NCBI RefSeq assembly: GCF_000276665.1
Contig: NW_004955483.1
Span: 7,754,133-7,818,132, forward strand
DNA from: Chinchilla lanigera
Lineage: Eukaryota > Chordata > Mammalia > Rodentia > Chinchillidae
Direction of reading: 5' to 3'
Length of the DNA stretch: 64,000 nucleotides
Shown here: one piece after another, positions 24,921 through 37,000 of the stretch
Layout of the letters: each line of letters begins with the position of its first letter
How positions within the stretch are numbered: the stretch's first letter is position 1
The notes under the pieces: model-generated
Told to the model about the DNA's origin: nothing
Databases searched by the model: none
Seen by the model: the letters and a program-made list of their open reading frames with translations, nothing else
Translations under genes and position numbers: made by a program

Positions 24921-26087
24921 AAATTGCTTGAAAAAAATTAAAATAAAACTCAGCACCTACAAGACGTGAGTTCAAATTCTAGTTCTGTGGATGCCAATGC
25001 CCGCCTGGGCCCTGTGCCAAGCTGGAGGAGGACCTGGGAGTTGAGCACCCCACCCTTGGCCCCTGGGTTCCCCCCACCACAGGGCAATGGAGGTCACAAC
25101 CAATGGACTGACCTAATGGAAGAGACCAACACCCAAGAGGAGAGTTTTCTTCAGGACTGAAGTGATACCCTACCACGGAAAGCGGGTGAGGTGCAGACTC
25201 CAGAGTTAGGCTTGGAGAGAGTGACAGCTAAATGCAGATCTCCGGGATCCCTCAAGAGGCCCGGGCATAGACCAGGAAGATCATAAGGCCTGTACTCTGC
25301 TGTGGGAGGCTAGATTGGGTGAGAGTAATAGAAGGAGCGCTTCTGAAAAAGGCTTTTAATATAGTGATATGTTTGTGCTCTGGCACCTCTGCTGTATCCT
25401 GCAGAAATTAATGGTCTGAATTACTATAGGCCAGTATAGAGGGTGGGATAATATATTCACTTAAATCATAGTCCTCTTTGTTTCTGTTAAGGGATGTTCA
25501 TGAATGGTTCCTAGGGCTTGTCAACATCCAGTTGAAATTTGATGCTGCTGTTATAGCTGAACTTACTACTATAGCCAAGGTAACACAGTAATGGCTGGCA
25601 ACTGGTTTTCCCTCTCTGCCAATATCTGGATTGCCTCGAGGTTATAAACAATATAATTCCTTCTCCCAAAGAATGGGGCACTGGGCCAAAGAGTTTGCAT
25701 ACCCTCCGCACAAAAAACAAGCAAAACCCCCCAGAAACACGAAAAGACAAGGCAACAAAATGCCTCTAAAAACTCCCAACTCTCCCCAGACTGGCTCAGA
25801 AGGCATATTATCAGGTCACAGTGCAATAAAACCACAGAAACTATTCAAACATATGGAAATTAAACAACAGATTCTTGAATGATCCAGGAGTCACAAAGAA
25901 AATTAAAGAAGAAATAAGACAATTCCTACAATTACATGATAATATCAGTACAACATACTAGAAATTATGGGACAGAATGAAAGCAGTCCAAGGAAAGTAT
26001 ATAATGGTGAATGCCCATGTCATAAAATTAGAATGAGCCCAAAGAAATGGAAACCTCATGATGGATCTCAAACTGTTAGAAAAACAG

Positions 26088-26150
26088 GAGCAGGGCCTGC
26101 CTGACAAGTGCAAGGTCCTTAGTTCAGTTCCTGGTACCAACAAAACCCAG
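26088..26150 (+). repeat. 5'-truncated or worn ID SINE fragment in L1
   Basis: Only the second half of the ID body (gcctgcctgacaagtgcaaggtcct, box B, gtacc) is present, within the same L1. Confidence 0.75.
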
Positions 26151-26240
26151 GAACAACCCAAACTCAGGTCTTGTACAAGGAAAGAAATTATAAAGATCAG
26201 GGTAGAAATAAATGAAATGGAGACTAAAAAAAACAACGCA

Positions 26241-26349
26241 GGAGCTGGGGATACAGCTCAGTGGCACAAATGCCTGCCTGGCAAGCGAAAGGTCCTGAGT
26301 TTGATTCCCAGTACCCCCCAAAAAATAAAATAATTAATTAATTAATTAA
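26241..26349 (+). repeat. ID-type SINE in L1, (TTAA)n tail
   Basis: tRNA-derived body, then AAAATAAAATAATTAATTAATTAATT. It interrupts the L1 ORF2 remnant at 25745-27090. Confidence 0.9.
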
Positions 26350-28152
26350 AACACAAAGAATAAATTAAAGAGGTGTTTCTTTGATAGAATAAACAGAATA
26401 CAAAGAATCTTAACCAATCTTACCAAAAAAGAAAGAAAAGACACAAATTAATGCAATTAGAAAAGAAAAAGGTATAATAACAATGGATACTGCCAAAGTC
26501 CAGAAGTAGCAACTACCTCACAAACACATGCAAAAACTTGGAGAACTCAGAAGACAGGCAGAGATTCCTAGATATATATGAATCACCAAAACTGAGCCAA
26601 GAAGACTTAAAAATCTTGAACAATCCAATAACAGGCAGTGAAACTGACTGGAGAATCCTCAAAAAACTAAAACTAGAAATTCCATTGTTCCAGCTATCCC
26701 TATTCTAGGTATCTTCCCAAAAGAATTAAACTCATGTTACAGGGATGCATGCATACCAAGTTTATAGCAACATAATTTATAATAGCTAGATCTTAGAAAC
26801 AGAGTACATATCCATCAATAAACAAATGGCTCTGGAAAATGTGGTATTTATATACAGTGGAGAACTATGCTGCCATAAAGAAAGAAAAACTTGAGCCATT
26901 TGTAGGTAAACGGATGGAATGTGAGAACATAATAATAACTGAAACAAGTCAGATACACAAAACAGCACATGGTTTTTCATATATGAGAAACACAAAATAT
27001 ATATAAATATACAAATAAAGAGTAAAATAGAAGAGAGATGAAGTAGGGAGAAATTCAAATATTTCCCCAAATTACATATTCTGTTGTTTAAAAAATGTTT
27101 TTATATATATGCTAATTTGTTTCATGTATACTACTAGTTTATTTTAGATGACTGAAAAGACAGTTTTGTGTTATTATCTGCTTGTTTCATCTTTGTAAGA
27201 ATCTTTCTGGTTTATATCTTGTACTAGGAGTAACTACTTTGAAGATAACAAAACACAGTGTATTAAGTATTGTTATTTTCTTATTATTTTGTTATGAAAT
27301 TCTAGCTTTGCTACTAACATTTTATATGACCTTAGCATGTCTCCCATCTCTATTTTAGGGACAAGGTCAGCACATTAATATCTGCTTTCTAGAGTAATAT
27401 GAACAGCAAAAGGAAATATGCCCAAAAGTCCTTAGCATACCATAAAGCATTGTGTAAATGCAAGTTTTTACAATAAATGTCCCATCTAAAAATCATGTTG
27501 CTATCAATTCTGTATTTCTCCCTGCACATATCCCATTTTAATTGAGCATAAAATTCAATAGCTTTGTATTATGAAATATCTCATTGTGAAAAAGTGGCAC
27601 AAAGGAATTTTTTTTAACTACCCAGACAAAACATTTACTTGAGGGAGTCAAGTCTCCCTCCACAAACATTCATAAGTTTGACACGCATTCCAAGATCAAT
27701 CCCCAAGATTTCCCCCTCAGATCATTTCAGAGCAGTGCCTGGCTAACATTCACTGCCCACCCTGATAGCCGCAAGAACCCACAACACAGAGGCTCCCTCT
27801 CCGCCCTCACCTCCCTAGCAGACAATGCTTATAAGCATTTTGACACTCAAACTGGACCACACCACCATTCAAGAGCAGTGCCAGGCACAAAACCAAGGCC
27901 ATCTTATTGCAAGTTGGGTGTGTGTCCCAACTCCATCCCACCTAGATTGGCAGAGGGCAGGAAGGACAGAAGCAGCCACACACTTGTTTTGTGCCCAGGG
28001 TGACACCAGATTTGCGAGCCCTTTCCAAACACCCGTTCACATGCCCAGGTGGTGCCAAAGTCCCATCCAAGCTGGAATTCAGGACATGCTCTGCAGTGCA
28101 TCTGTGGATTTTTTAATTTGTTTACTTTTAGTTAAGCAAATTGACTTGGGTT

Positions 28153-28230
28153 TTTTGGTACTGGGAATCGAACTCATGACCTCACACTTGCCAGGCAGGT
28201 GCTATGCTGCTGAGCTAAATCCCTGGCCCT
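28153..28230 (-). repeat. ID-type SINE, 12-bp TSD
   Basis: Direct repeats ttgacttgggtt at 28141-28152 and 28231-28242 are identical. Confidence 0.94.
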
Positions 28231-28961
28231 TTGACTTGGGTTCAAAACAAGTTAGGCTAACCAATAGTCAGAAGCCTCATAACTTACCCCAACAAAACCT
28301 GCAAGTTCATTTTATTTGAAAGTGTCCAATCGCATTAATGCTAACCACTCACCCATGCGCTCTCCATAAGAAAATATACACTCTGGAATCGTGCAGGTCA
28401 TTAAGGAACTACAAGATAAAATTTCTTACATTAGACCCAATTTCCTCCTCATCAAAAGCTTGAATTCAGGTTTTAACATATAAAAAAGCAAAACTGAGAA
28501 CAAAGACAGCACTGATAAAATTGAAATACATAAAGGCAGAAAATGAAATTCAAAGCACAACTTTTGGTACACATCAGAGATCCATTCAGGAAATTCATTA
28601 CTAAAACCCCATTTCAACCTTTTGAAACTGCCAGTTGGTTCATTTACTGACAGGCCACAAATGCACATTCAAGTACAAATCAGTAATGTGAATAGGAGAA
28701 GATTGGAATCTGGGTTAACAATGGCTTTGAATCTGAATTGTAAACATCAAAAGGCACCTGTGGGAACACATTTCCCCGGGGAGAGCAAAGTACTTTGGCT
28801 TCTGAAGTGGGTGGCCTCCACAATCACTGTGGATCTGATATTAGCAAGTCAGATGCATGTGGCCTTGCTATTTCTCCAATGAATCACAGTCCATCTCGTG
28901 ACCTACTGTCGCTGAGCCTCTGGGACGACTAGGGCTGATCTCAGGGAACATTCATCTGCCC

Positions 28962-28972
28962 TGCGCATGCGC
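28962..28972. promoter_or_regulatory. NRF1-like palindromic motif TGCGCATGCGC
   Basis: A perfect match to the core NRF1 binding consensus in an otherwise CpG-poor region, with further CpGs at 28918-28926. Downstream of RNF144B; function not shown. Confidence 0.35.
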
Positions 28973-29154
28973 GCTGTCACAACAGAACATTAGCTCAAAA
29001 TGATGATTTGAAACATAAATTCTTTTACCTATATCTTGGCGAATGCACGTAATTGAGCGGGAAGTGTGTTCTCTATGGAATCACAGATTTGAAAGTGAAT
29101 ACAGGCTGGGAATTACTGACCGGAGAAAGAGCAGCAAAGTCCGTTCAAGGAGTC

Positions 29155-29300
29155 CTGCATTCTTTTCTCTGGCTGTCACTTATCAATTGTCTGACCCTTT
29201 GCAAGAAGGGAACACTAAGCCATTGCTTTCTCTAAGAAATGGATCTAATGTCTGCTCCATTTATCTCACAGGTTTGTTCTCAGAAGTTCTTTAATCTACA
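29155..29300 (+). repeat. Likely MIR fragment
   Basis: ctgtcacttatcaattgtctgaccctttgcaag, ctctaagaaatggatctaatg resemble the MIR 5' half. Confidence 0.5.
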
Positions 29301-30402
29301 TAAAAATACACAAAAATATTATAATTGTTAAAAGTATTTGAAGAAATCAATTCATTTTTCAAATATGGAGTTGGACATGATCTTTATGGTCCAAAGAAAA
29401 ACTAGATTTGTTATCTAACAGATGAAAATAATTGAATTGCAGAAAAACCTAATTATAATTCTCTCCCAAATTCACTAGACTTATAATTTACATTGCAATG
29501 CACTTGCTGGGTAGGGCACTGATTAAAATCACTGCTATATAAAATGGTTCATTCAGTATTTCTTTGGGAATGCAAATTCCAGCTTAGCAGACAGTAAGCA
29601 CACTTTGAAAATGAAATAATGTTGACATTCTAGGAGATGATTAAGAAAATTAAGAAACCACAACCCCAAAATGTTCTGACATGATCATATTGATTTCCCC
29701 AAAAATGAATGATTAGAAAATGAACATTGAATTATAAGTCAATTATAAACTTTTGAACTCAGGTATCATTTTATAAGGAATGTAACATTCAATAAAAAGG
29801 CAACCATGCAAGTAAAGTGAGCTTTCAGTTTTGGAGAAACACAAGTTCTATCTGTTAACCAACTTCTGGTGCTCAACTTAGGCAAGCCCTGCCTTGAATA
29901 CTAATCAAATGGAAATAACCTTCCATTAACATTCTAATGTAAATCCTTTCTTTAAATTTGTAACAGGAAAACACATTCTTCTAACAGAGTCCTGGAAGGT
30001 TAGAACTAATCTTAAAGAGCATTTAGGCCAGCCTTCTTTTTACAGGATGAATGACTATGACATCAAGCAGTTTTTTCTATCACCATGATGAAAGACCTGG
30101 ATTGCTGGCTATTTCTCTGGACAATGGTCAAGTCTTGTGCACTGGCAGAGAGGAATATCCCACACCGAGTAAGAAAGTCTTCAACAAGTAAAGGCATTAT
30201 ACTTGCCTGTTTGTTTTAAGAAACAAAATAGCAAGCATTATTTCCATACTGCATATTCCGGTATTTCTGTGAATTCCGGTACGTCTTATAAATTTTGAAT
30301 CTAGTTTTTCACAGTAACTTGGTTGGTTCTTATAGGATAAGATTGAATCCATCTATAATTGTGCAGCGCAAAAAGGTTAACACACATGATTTCCTGCTCA
30401 CA

Positions 30403-30408
30403 TTTATT
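30403..30408 (-). terminator. Candidate distal polyadenylation signal AATAAA
   Basis: The minus-strand hexamer AATAAA lies about 3.5 kb after the RNF144B stop, near where the repeat-poor stretch ends. Placement as the distal site is inference. Confidence 0.35.
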
Positions 30409-33400
30409 GGGGCCAGGGAGACTAAAACAGTTATTTTACTTCCAAAGAACTGGAAAAATATAATACAATAGCAATTTTGTAAGTACATAACAAAACATCC
30501 TGGATCATGAATCAACATGAGATGTAAGAGCTCAGAGATATCAATTCTGACAGCTTTATAAAACATCGTTCATCAAAGGCATTTCTGAAATAGTCCTTAA
30601 AACTACACATATGTACAAGATTCTATACACATAAAGGCATCTATTCATGAACAGAAAGAAAAGTCCTTTAGAAGCACTGTGTACAGAAAGCTAAAGAAAT
30701 ACATACATAGATCCTGAATATTTTTAAAGAGAAAATTTAGGTTGTACAAAACAAGTGATTTACATTCAAATAAACATGTAGATTTTTCAAGCCTGGATAG
30801 ATAACATTTTTGTGATGCAGACGACAAGAAAAACTCACACTGTGAATTATTTGTTTTTCAAAGGCCACTTTCAAAGTACAGATTTCAAATCCAAAGCAAA
30901 TACCCACAGCATGAACAAATAAGATGCCTAAGATTCTAACATCTGCTTTCATATGGCTTCCCTCCTCACCTCAGTGTCTAATAGCATGAGAAAGATTCCT
31001 AGAGAAGGCAGTGGCTAGATTTGTACCAGTTTATCTGACCATGTCTGGGTGGTGGGTTTTTACACCAGATTACAGCTTAGCCAGTTGAAAAATTCTATTT
31101 CAAATAGACTCTACTGCTCCAAACTCCAAAAGATTTTGTTACAACATCCAGCCCCATGCTCATTGTGAAACAGAAAAAGGATCTCCAGGAAAGAATAAAG
31201 CTAAGAGAGGAAGAAACAAGGTTAAACTCTGTCACTGGCCAATTATCCAAGATGAACATATCAACCGAGCTGTCAGCGCTCTTCTTTGTAAAGGAAGTCT
31301 CTAGTTTGGCTTGCATCCTTCCCTTTCATGCACCAGAGATATGTTTGGGTTCAACCTACCAACCCGTTCCTGTTAGTTCTGACAACTCGCGCACATTATT
31401 ATTTAAAGAAGTCACCACTTTACAGGCACTTTAACATCATTAAAAATTTTTAAATCTAGTTACTTAAAATCAGTTTGACAAACATTCTTTACTCCCTAGC
31501 CCTGCCCGCCCCCCCAAAGGTAGCTAATTCTGTTATAAAATCACTGTGAGAAGATAATTCCTTTAGTTTTGCCGAGGAAATAGCATAGACATTTTCTTCC
31601 ACTTTTACTCCAAATTCATGAACTCTTCCTCTGAGATCACAGAATCTCAGTTACTTGAAATCTGCCCGTTTAAGGAGCCTTTGTGAGCCACACTCAAGAG
31701 TTTACTAATGGAAGAGTACATCGCCTCCTCTGACATTCTTTTGGTACAAAATTCAATTTCAGTTGAGTTTCTGTGATCCCCTGAGCAGTGATCAATGCCC
31801 TTTACAATGAGGAAGTAGGCTATCTGTAAAACAAAGCAAATTAACTATTCAACTATAGGTACACTTACGTTTATACTACTATGAAAAATACTGAAATACA
31901 GTGATGGAAGAGGGTTTTTCTCTGAAGTGTTTAGATATTTAAAGGACAACTAAGTCACTCACTACTGAGAAATTTCTAATAAATGCTTAAAAAAATGATT
32001 TTGGATGGTTGCCATTCAAGTTTTCCCAGAGTTCTCAGCTATGTTCTATATAAATGGTAAATAAAAAAGTACATGACCAATGAATGCACTGTACGTGTAT
32101 AAGGTAACAATATATATGTGAGAATTAAAATTTCTTAAATATATACATCCCCACTTAGGATACATTCCATTCCATAGACAAATCTTCACCCTTTAATAAT
32201 AGGTCCAGATAGCAGCAATTTAATAATCTAGTTACCCAGTTACCTCAGAAACTATGCTAGTCCTGAATATTTCCTGATAGAGTACCCCTGTCTTCCAAGA
32301 GAGGTCTCCATCAACGTTTGTGTAGTTCTCATGAAGCACCAGGCTGTAATGCTAACGGCAACTACCTAATCTTGTCATTGGAGAAACACGTGATGTCCTT
32401 TCAAAGCCCATTTATGTAAATCTAATAGTACAATGGGAAACATAAGTCATACTACAGTGATATCAACCCAAATTATTTGAAATATATAAAATACTACCGT
32501 TTTATTTCTTATACACCTTTTTATTGTCTTATCAGTGCCTTGTATACACAGAAAGTATCCAGACTGTCCTACTGGATGTAGAAAAAATTGTGCTAAATTA
32601 TACTGAGAAGAAAGTTGCTCTGAATTATGTTTGAAAATATGCAAATATCTTAATTATCAATTAAGGTTTTTACAGAGATAGTGTACTACCATACTAAGTT
32701 TCATTTTAAAAGAATGGTTTCTGAGTCCATGCCCCTGGGGAAGTTATGAGCTTGCAACTAAAATTCACATATAAACTATGCAAACGTCTTTAGGCTGATT
32801 AATGATAAAACATTTTAGTCACTGAAAGAAAGAATAACTTTTATGTAAAAATTTATTTTGTGTCTACTACTGGGTGTCTCCAGGCGTGCCCAACGGATAG
32901 AAATTCTAGGTAGGCTGTAAGTCATACGGATTCTAGTTGTACATGTGGAATTTAATGTTTAGCCTTGATGTATACTTTTAGACCCAATTCCAAATCAGCT
33001 GATTGTATGAACAGATGCCAACAAAGGTCCCTGTTATCCAGGATGAAAGTTTTGAATCTCTCCTACTCTAACCTTACTTCATATACAATAATTTTGTAGA
33101 CCACAGCTCTTGCCTGTAAGAGAAGAGCTGGCCACCTTAGAAAAGTAACAGTTGCCAAAGGACAGATGCTAAATTAGCCCATGTTGTTTTACATGCTGCA
33201 ACCCTTTTACCGGGAAAGGACAACTCCCTCACCCAGCAGTTTCTCCCGCTTGAAGCTGAGATCACACAAGGAAAAACCTATTGTGTTTCTGCCAAATCAC
33301 TGTGGGAAAGTTGGGAACAGCACACCCAGTAACTGGCAGAGCCACAACCAACATATCGACTCCTAAGATAAGCAGCCTGCTTTACAGTAGACCTCTTAGG

Positions 33401-33532
33401 AGAGTTTCTCTTTATGTAGTCTTAGCCTTCCCTCCCACAAGGGGGTTCCCCTCCCTTATGTTTCCCACTGTGGCAAATCAACACAGAACACACTTTCTTC
33501 TCAGCCTGTATGCTGTCAATCATAAAAGCATA

Positions 33533-33538
33533 TTTATT
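33533..33538 (-). terminator. Candidate proximal polyadenylation signal AATAAA
   Basis: The minus-strand hexamer AATAAA lies 360 nt after the RNF144B stop codon. It could yield a short-UTR isoform; usage is unknown. Confidence 0.3.
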
Positions 33539-33897
33539 GTATTGAATGTTCACTTAGGCTCCTTGAATTTGGCTGGAAGACTAACAGTTCGGTGGGATCC
33601 TTTGAACGATAAAATGAAGATGTACAAATTCCTCCTAAGCAACCCCGAAACTCCCGACACGCTCCACAGACACAGCCAGACTGCGGCGCCCAGTTCTGGT
33701 TGCACAGGAGCACTTGCAGCCAGGACTTGCCCTTTCCCAATCCAGCACGGACAAAGGCTTGCAGGCAAGTTCAAGGTCTGGACACAGAGGCACTTCCAGA
33801 ATTTGGCAAGGAAAAGGAGGCAGCGTCACTCAGTGGGGCTTTTTCATGTGCTGTCTCACAGAAACCAAACGTCTGTGGCACGGGATTACAGAGTGCT

Positions 33898-34038
33898 TTA
33901 CGTTGTGGATGGGTCATGCTTCTTCTTCTTGCCCCGACAGGACTTGCAGACACAACAGATGATACACGGGGAGGCCAGGAGTAACAAGGGCGAAGTCACC
34001 AAGGCAATGATACCTAGTCCCACGAGGATCCCCACCAC
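33898..34038 (-). CDS. RNF144B: RNF144B terminal coding exon (transmembrane segment, stop)
   Basis: 46 codons and TAA (33898-33900). The acceptor is aatttccag|GTGGTG. It begins [10 protein letters not shown] and has a hydrophobic run of roughly 25 residues, the single C-terminal membrane anchor typical of RNF144 proteins. A cysteine-rich juxtamembrane stretch ([10 protein letters not shown]) and four lysines follow. The 3' UTR runs on toward lower coordinates. Confidence 0.97.
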
Positions 34039-37000
34039 CTGGAAATTTAAAAAAGAAAGTCAGCAGTTACACTTTCCGATAGGTGCTCTTGTTCCAATAT
34101 ACGCTACATGGAAACCCTAATCCCCAAAGTAGCAAAATTTGCTGATGGAGCCTTTGGGAGTTAACTGGGCTATGATGGTGGGACCCTCAGGATAGTTAGT
34201 GCCCTTAAATAAAAGACAGACCACAGGAAAATAAAGTTGTTATCATCCAGCATGTACAATGCATCTAAAAGTACCTTGATTTAGCATAATTAGCATAATG
34301 TGTTCTTTTAATACGTTTTGGCCAGGCTATTAATCTATACTTATGATAATGAACTTGATAAGAAGTTATGAAATAAATAAATGAACCTGATCCTGGCAAA
34401 AAAAACTTTTAAAGAATGGGGGAAGGGGAAAAATAAAGAATTGAGAAGTGTGATATACATGTACCAGTTCCTTACAAGGAATGCAAATCCTTTTGGACTG
34501 CAAACATGTACTAACAGAAACTTTTAAAATTTTAGAAAAAGAATTAGCACCCTTATAAAAAGAGACACTAGAGAGTTTCCTTCCCTTTCCTTGGCTCTTT
34601 TCCCCTTCGGACACAGCAAGGAAATGGCCATCTGTGAACCAGAACAGAGTCCTCACCAGACCCTGACCAGGCCGCTACCAGACCTCTCAGACCCCAGAAC
34701 TGTGAGAAATAAATGTTTACTGCCTAAGCTAATCAGTCTATGATCCTTTTCTACAACAGCTCAAATGACTAAGACATGGTCTTGGGCACATGGAACAGCT
34801 ACATTTACAGGGTATTTTAGCCAGTGTTGTGCCATGATGGAACTGGACACAAATGAAAAAGATAAAAAGGGTTGAAGCAAAAGTGAGAACAAACCGAAAG
34901 CTAATTCAAGCTTGGCAGCAAGCTCAATAGAATTGTGAACTGTTGGTGTTGGCTCATTCTTTCCCCGAGTTTCCCCGACGGTCTCATATTGATGTTAATA
35001 ATGAGTACTAGGATATGAGCATTAACTTCCTCAAAAGGAGCACAGGCTTTGATAGCTATGAAACACTATTAAAAGTAAACCACGAATCCCTTTGAACCTA
35101 CCACATAAACACACAAGGACATGTACAGAGGGATCTGAGCCCCAGCATGGGCTCATAGTATTTTAGAGCTCTGCCTTTGATAGCTAATATGCCTTCAAGG
35201 GTTTTAAAAAATTCTTCCATGGTTTTCAAGAGGAAAGAACATCTGCATTCATTCTGCAGGTCACTGTCAATTGCTTGGTTCTCCAGTACTCCTGTCCCTC
35301 CACTTGTCCTCAAAGAGACTCTGCTCATGAACTGTCTTTCTCCTAGTCCCATCCCAGAACTCTCGGAGGCTTCCCGGCTGGCACAGGGAGACAGGGAATA
35401 AGGTGGGAAAGATAGAGTTGACTCTTTAAGCATCTCATCCCAAGCCTGGTTTATCTCTGTACGGTCACCTGTGTTCGGTTCCACATCACCGATGCTCTTG
35501 AGTGGCCAAGTTTATTCCTGCATGGCCCTTTGTCATAATGTCTGAGGAAAATGTCATTCTGAAAAACAAAGGGAGATCTCAGTAAACATGCAGCTTCACA
35601 TTGAAAGATGAATATAACCTCCATCAATCACCTGGTGATATTAATAACTTCCTCTAGGAATTCCAAGCCAGAAATCTTTAGCATATTTTGGAAATTTTGT
35701 AAATTACCCAGTGAAAACAGATCACACTTAATGAGATTTTTGATTGATTGTATGAAAAATAAAATAAGGCCTGATGAATTATCTTAGGTAATTATAAGCT
35801 CCAGCAGAGGCACAAGGTGGAATGGGAAGACTGAGTGAGGCTTCTAAAGGGCTCTTGCTGCAAACCAGGTGAGAGAAAAGCAGAGGAAGAAGTGAGGCCA
35901 GGATGAAGAAGTCCTTAGATTCCTTAGAAGAAGTCCTTAAAAAGGTTACTACAGTAATGGGTGGAGAAACAGGAAGACAAAATCAGAGATAAGGGGAAAA
36001 CTGCTGGGTAGAAAGAAGACAGTGGCTTTATCAAGAAAAGGAACAACATTGAGATGGATTTTGGGGGGGAAGGAGATGATAACCATGGTTTGGACATGTT
36101 CAACTTGACAAATAGTACAGACATTCAAGCAAGTATTACTCACAGAGTTCATTATATAGATCTGGGTTTTGTAAAAAAGATTTGGGCATCGCTATACATG
36201 GGGTAGAAGAAATCATACAAGTGCATGAGATAGCTGGGAAGACATATACACTGAGAATAACAGAGGGTGCTGAACACACTTAAGAATGGGTCGATGCCAT
36301 GGATGTAGCTCAGCAGCACAGTGCTTGCCCAGCAAGCACAAGGTACTGAGTTTGAGTCCCAGCACCAAAAAAATAAATAAATAAATAAGAATGGGTCGAG
36401 AAAGAACCTGAGACATGGCCAGAAAGGTTTATGGAAAACCATCAGAGATGGTAACTGAAATGGAGGTGGCTGGGAGGTCACATGAAGTGGAGAATCTGGA
36501 AAAGATAAGAACTGAAGTCGCCATTGGATTTTACCAATAAGAAATCACTCCAAAGTTTAGGAAGAATATAGGTGGGAGATGAGAACCTGTGCTCTGAATG
36601 CATTGAGATGACTAAGGGTAAATAAATTTACCAGCAAGAGGTATCCAGGCTTTTGAGAAGCTTGGAAGCTAAAGGACAGAGAGAAGTGAGGGGAGATATG
36701 CAAAAAGGTTCACTCAATTTAAATGGCAAACAATGAAACGCATGGACATGGTGAGGAATACAGAAAGAAAGCTGAAACTGTGGGACTTTAGAGACAACTG
36801 AAGGTGACAAAACTCTGAGGCTATAGACAGGAATCATATTTGCAAGCAGGCCAGTAAGATGACCTTGACCTCTCAAACCGCAAGGCTGAAGATCAGTGCA
36901 GGAACCAACACCATGCCCTAGCCACACTCACCATCTGTTCGGAGTCTGTCTCAGACTGGGGATTTAGAAAATCACTCCTGTCCCGGCCCTAGGCTTTCAA

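Larger units (their letters stand above)
21045..25740. other. Intergenic, no gene found
   Basis: One B1+ID composite, a MIR piece and a possible LTR half. The 24966-25310 part is unassigned. Confidence 0.55.
25745..27090 (+). mobile_element. LINE-1 ORF2 and 3' end remnant
   Basis: Plus-strand L1 text: ORF2 pieces (caaacatatggaaattaaacaac; aagaaattataaagatcag) and a 3' portion (ggagaactatgctgccataaag), with frame breaks and two ID insertions (26088-26150, 26241-26349). Confidence 0.82.
27095..30300. other. Region 3' of RNF144B, no gene found
   Basis: One ID, one MIR-like piece and the NRF1-like motif. The 27825-28319 open frame (164 codons) runs through the ID SINE and is not credible as a gene. 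Confidence 0.55.
30300..33897 (-). other. RNF144B: Probable RNF144B 3' UTR (extent inferred)
   Basis: About 3.6 kb downstream of the stop codon carries no SINE, L1 or LTR that I recognise, unlike its surroundings, as expected of a long 3' UTR under constraint. On the minus strand AATAAA hexamers appear at 33533-33538, 32518-32523, 32501-32506, about 32852 and 30403-30408. The first would give a UTR of about 0.38 kb, the last about 3.5 kb. Which are used cannot be told from sequence alone. Confidence 0.5.

Noticed and set aside
27825..28319. 164-codon plus-strand frame
   Set aside because: Its second half is the ID SINE at 28153-28230 read in reverse; no known domain in the first half.
33281..34120. 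279-codon plus-strand open frame, the longest in the window
   Set aside because: It runs antisense across the last RNF144B coding exon and its 3' UTR, has a non-ATG start and shows no domain. Open antisense frames opposite real exons are common by chance.
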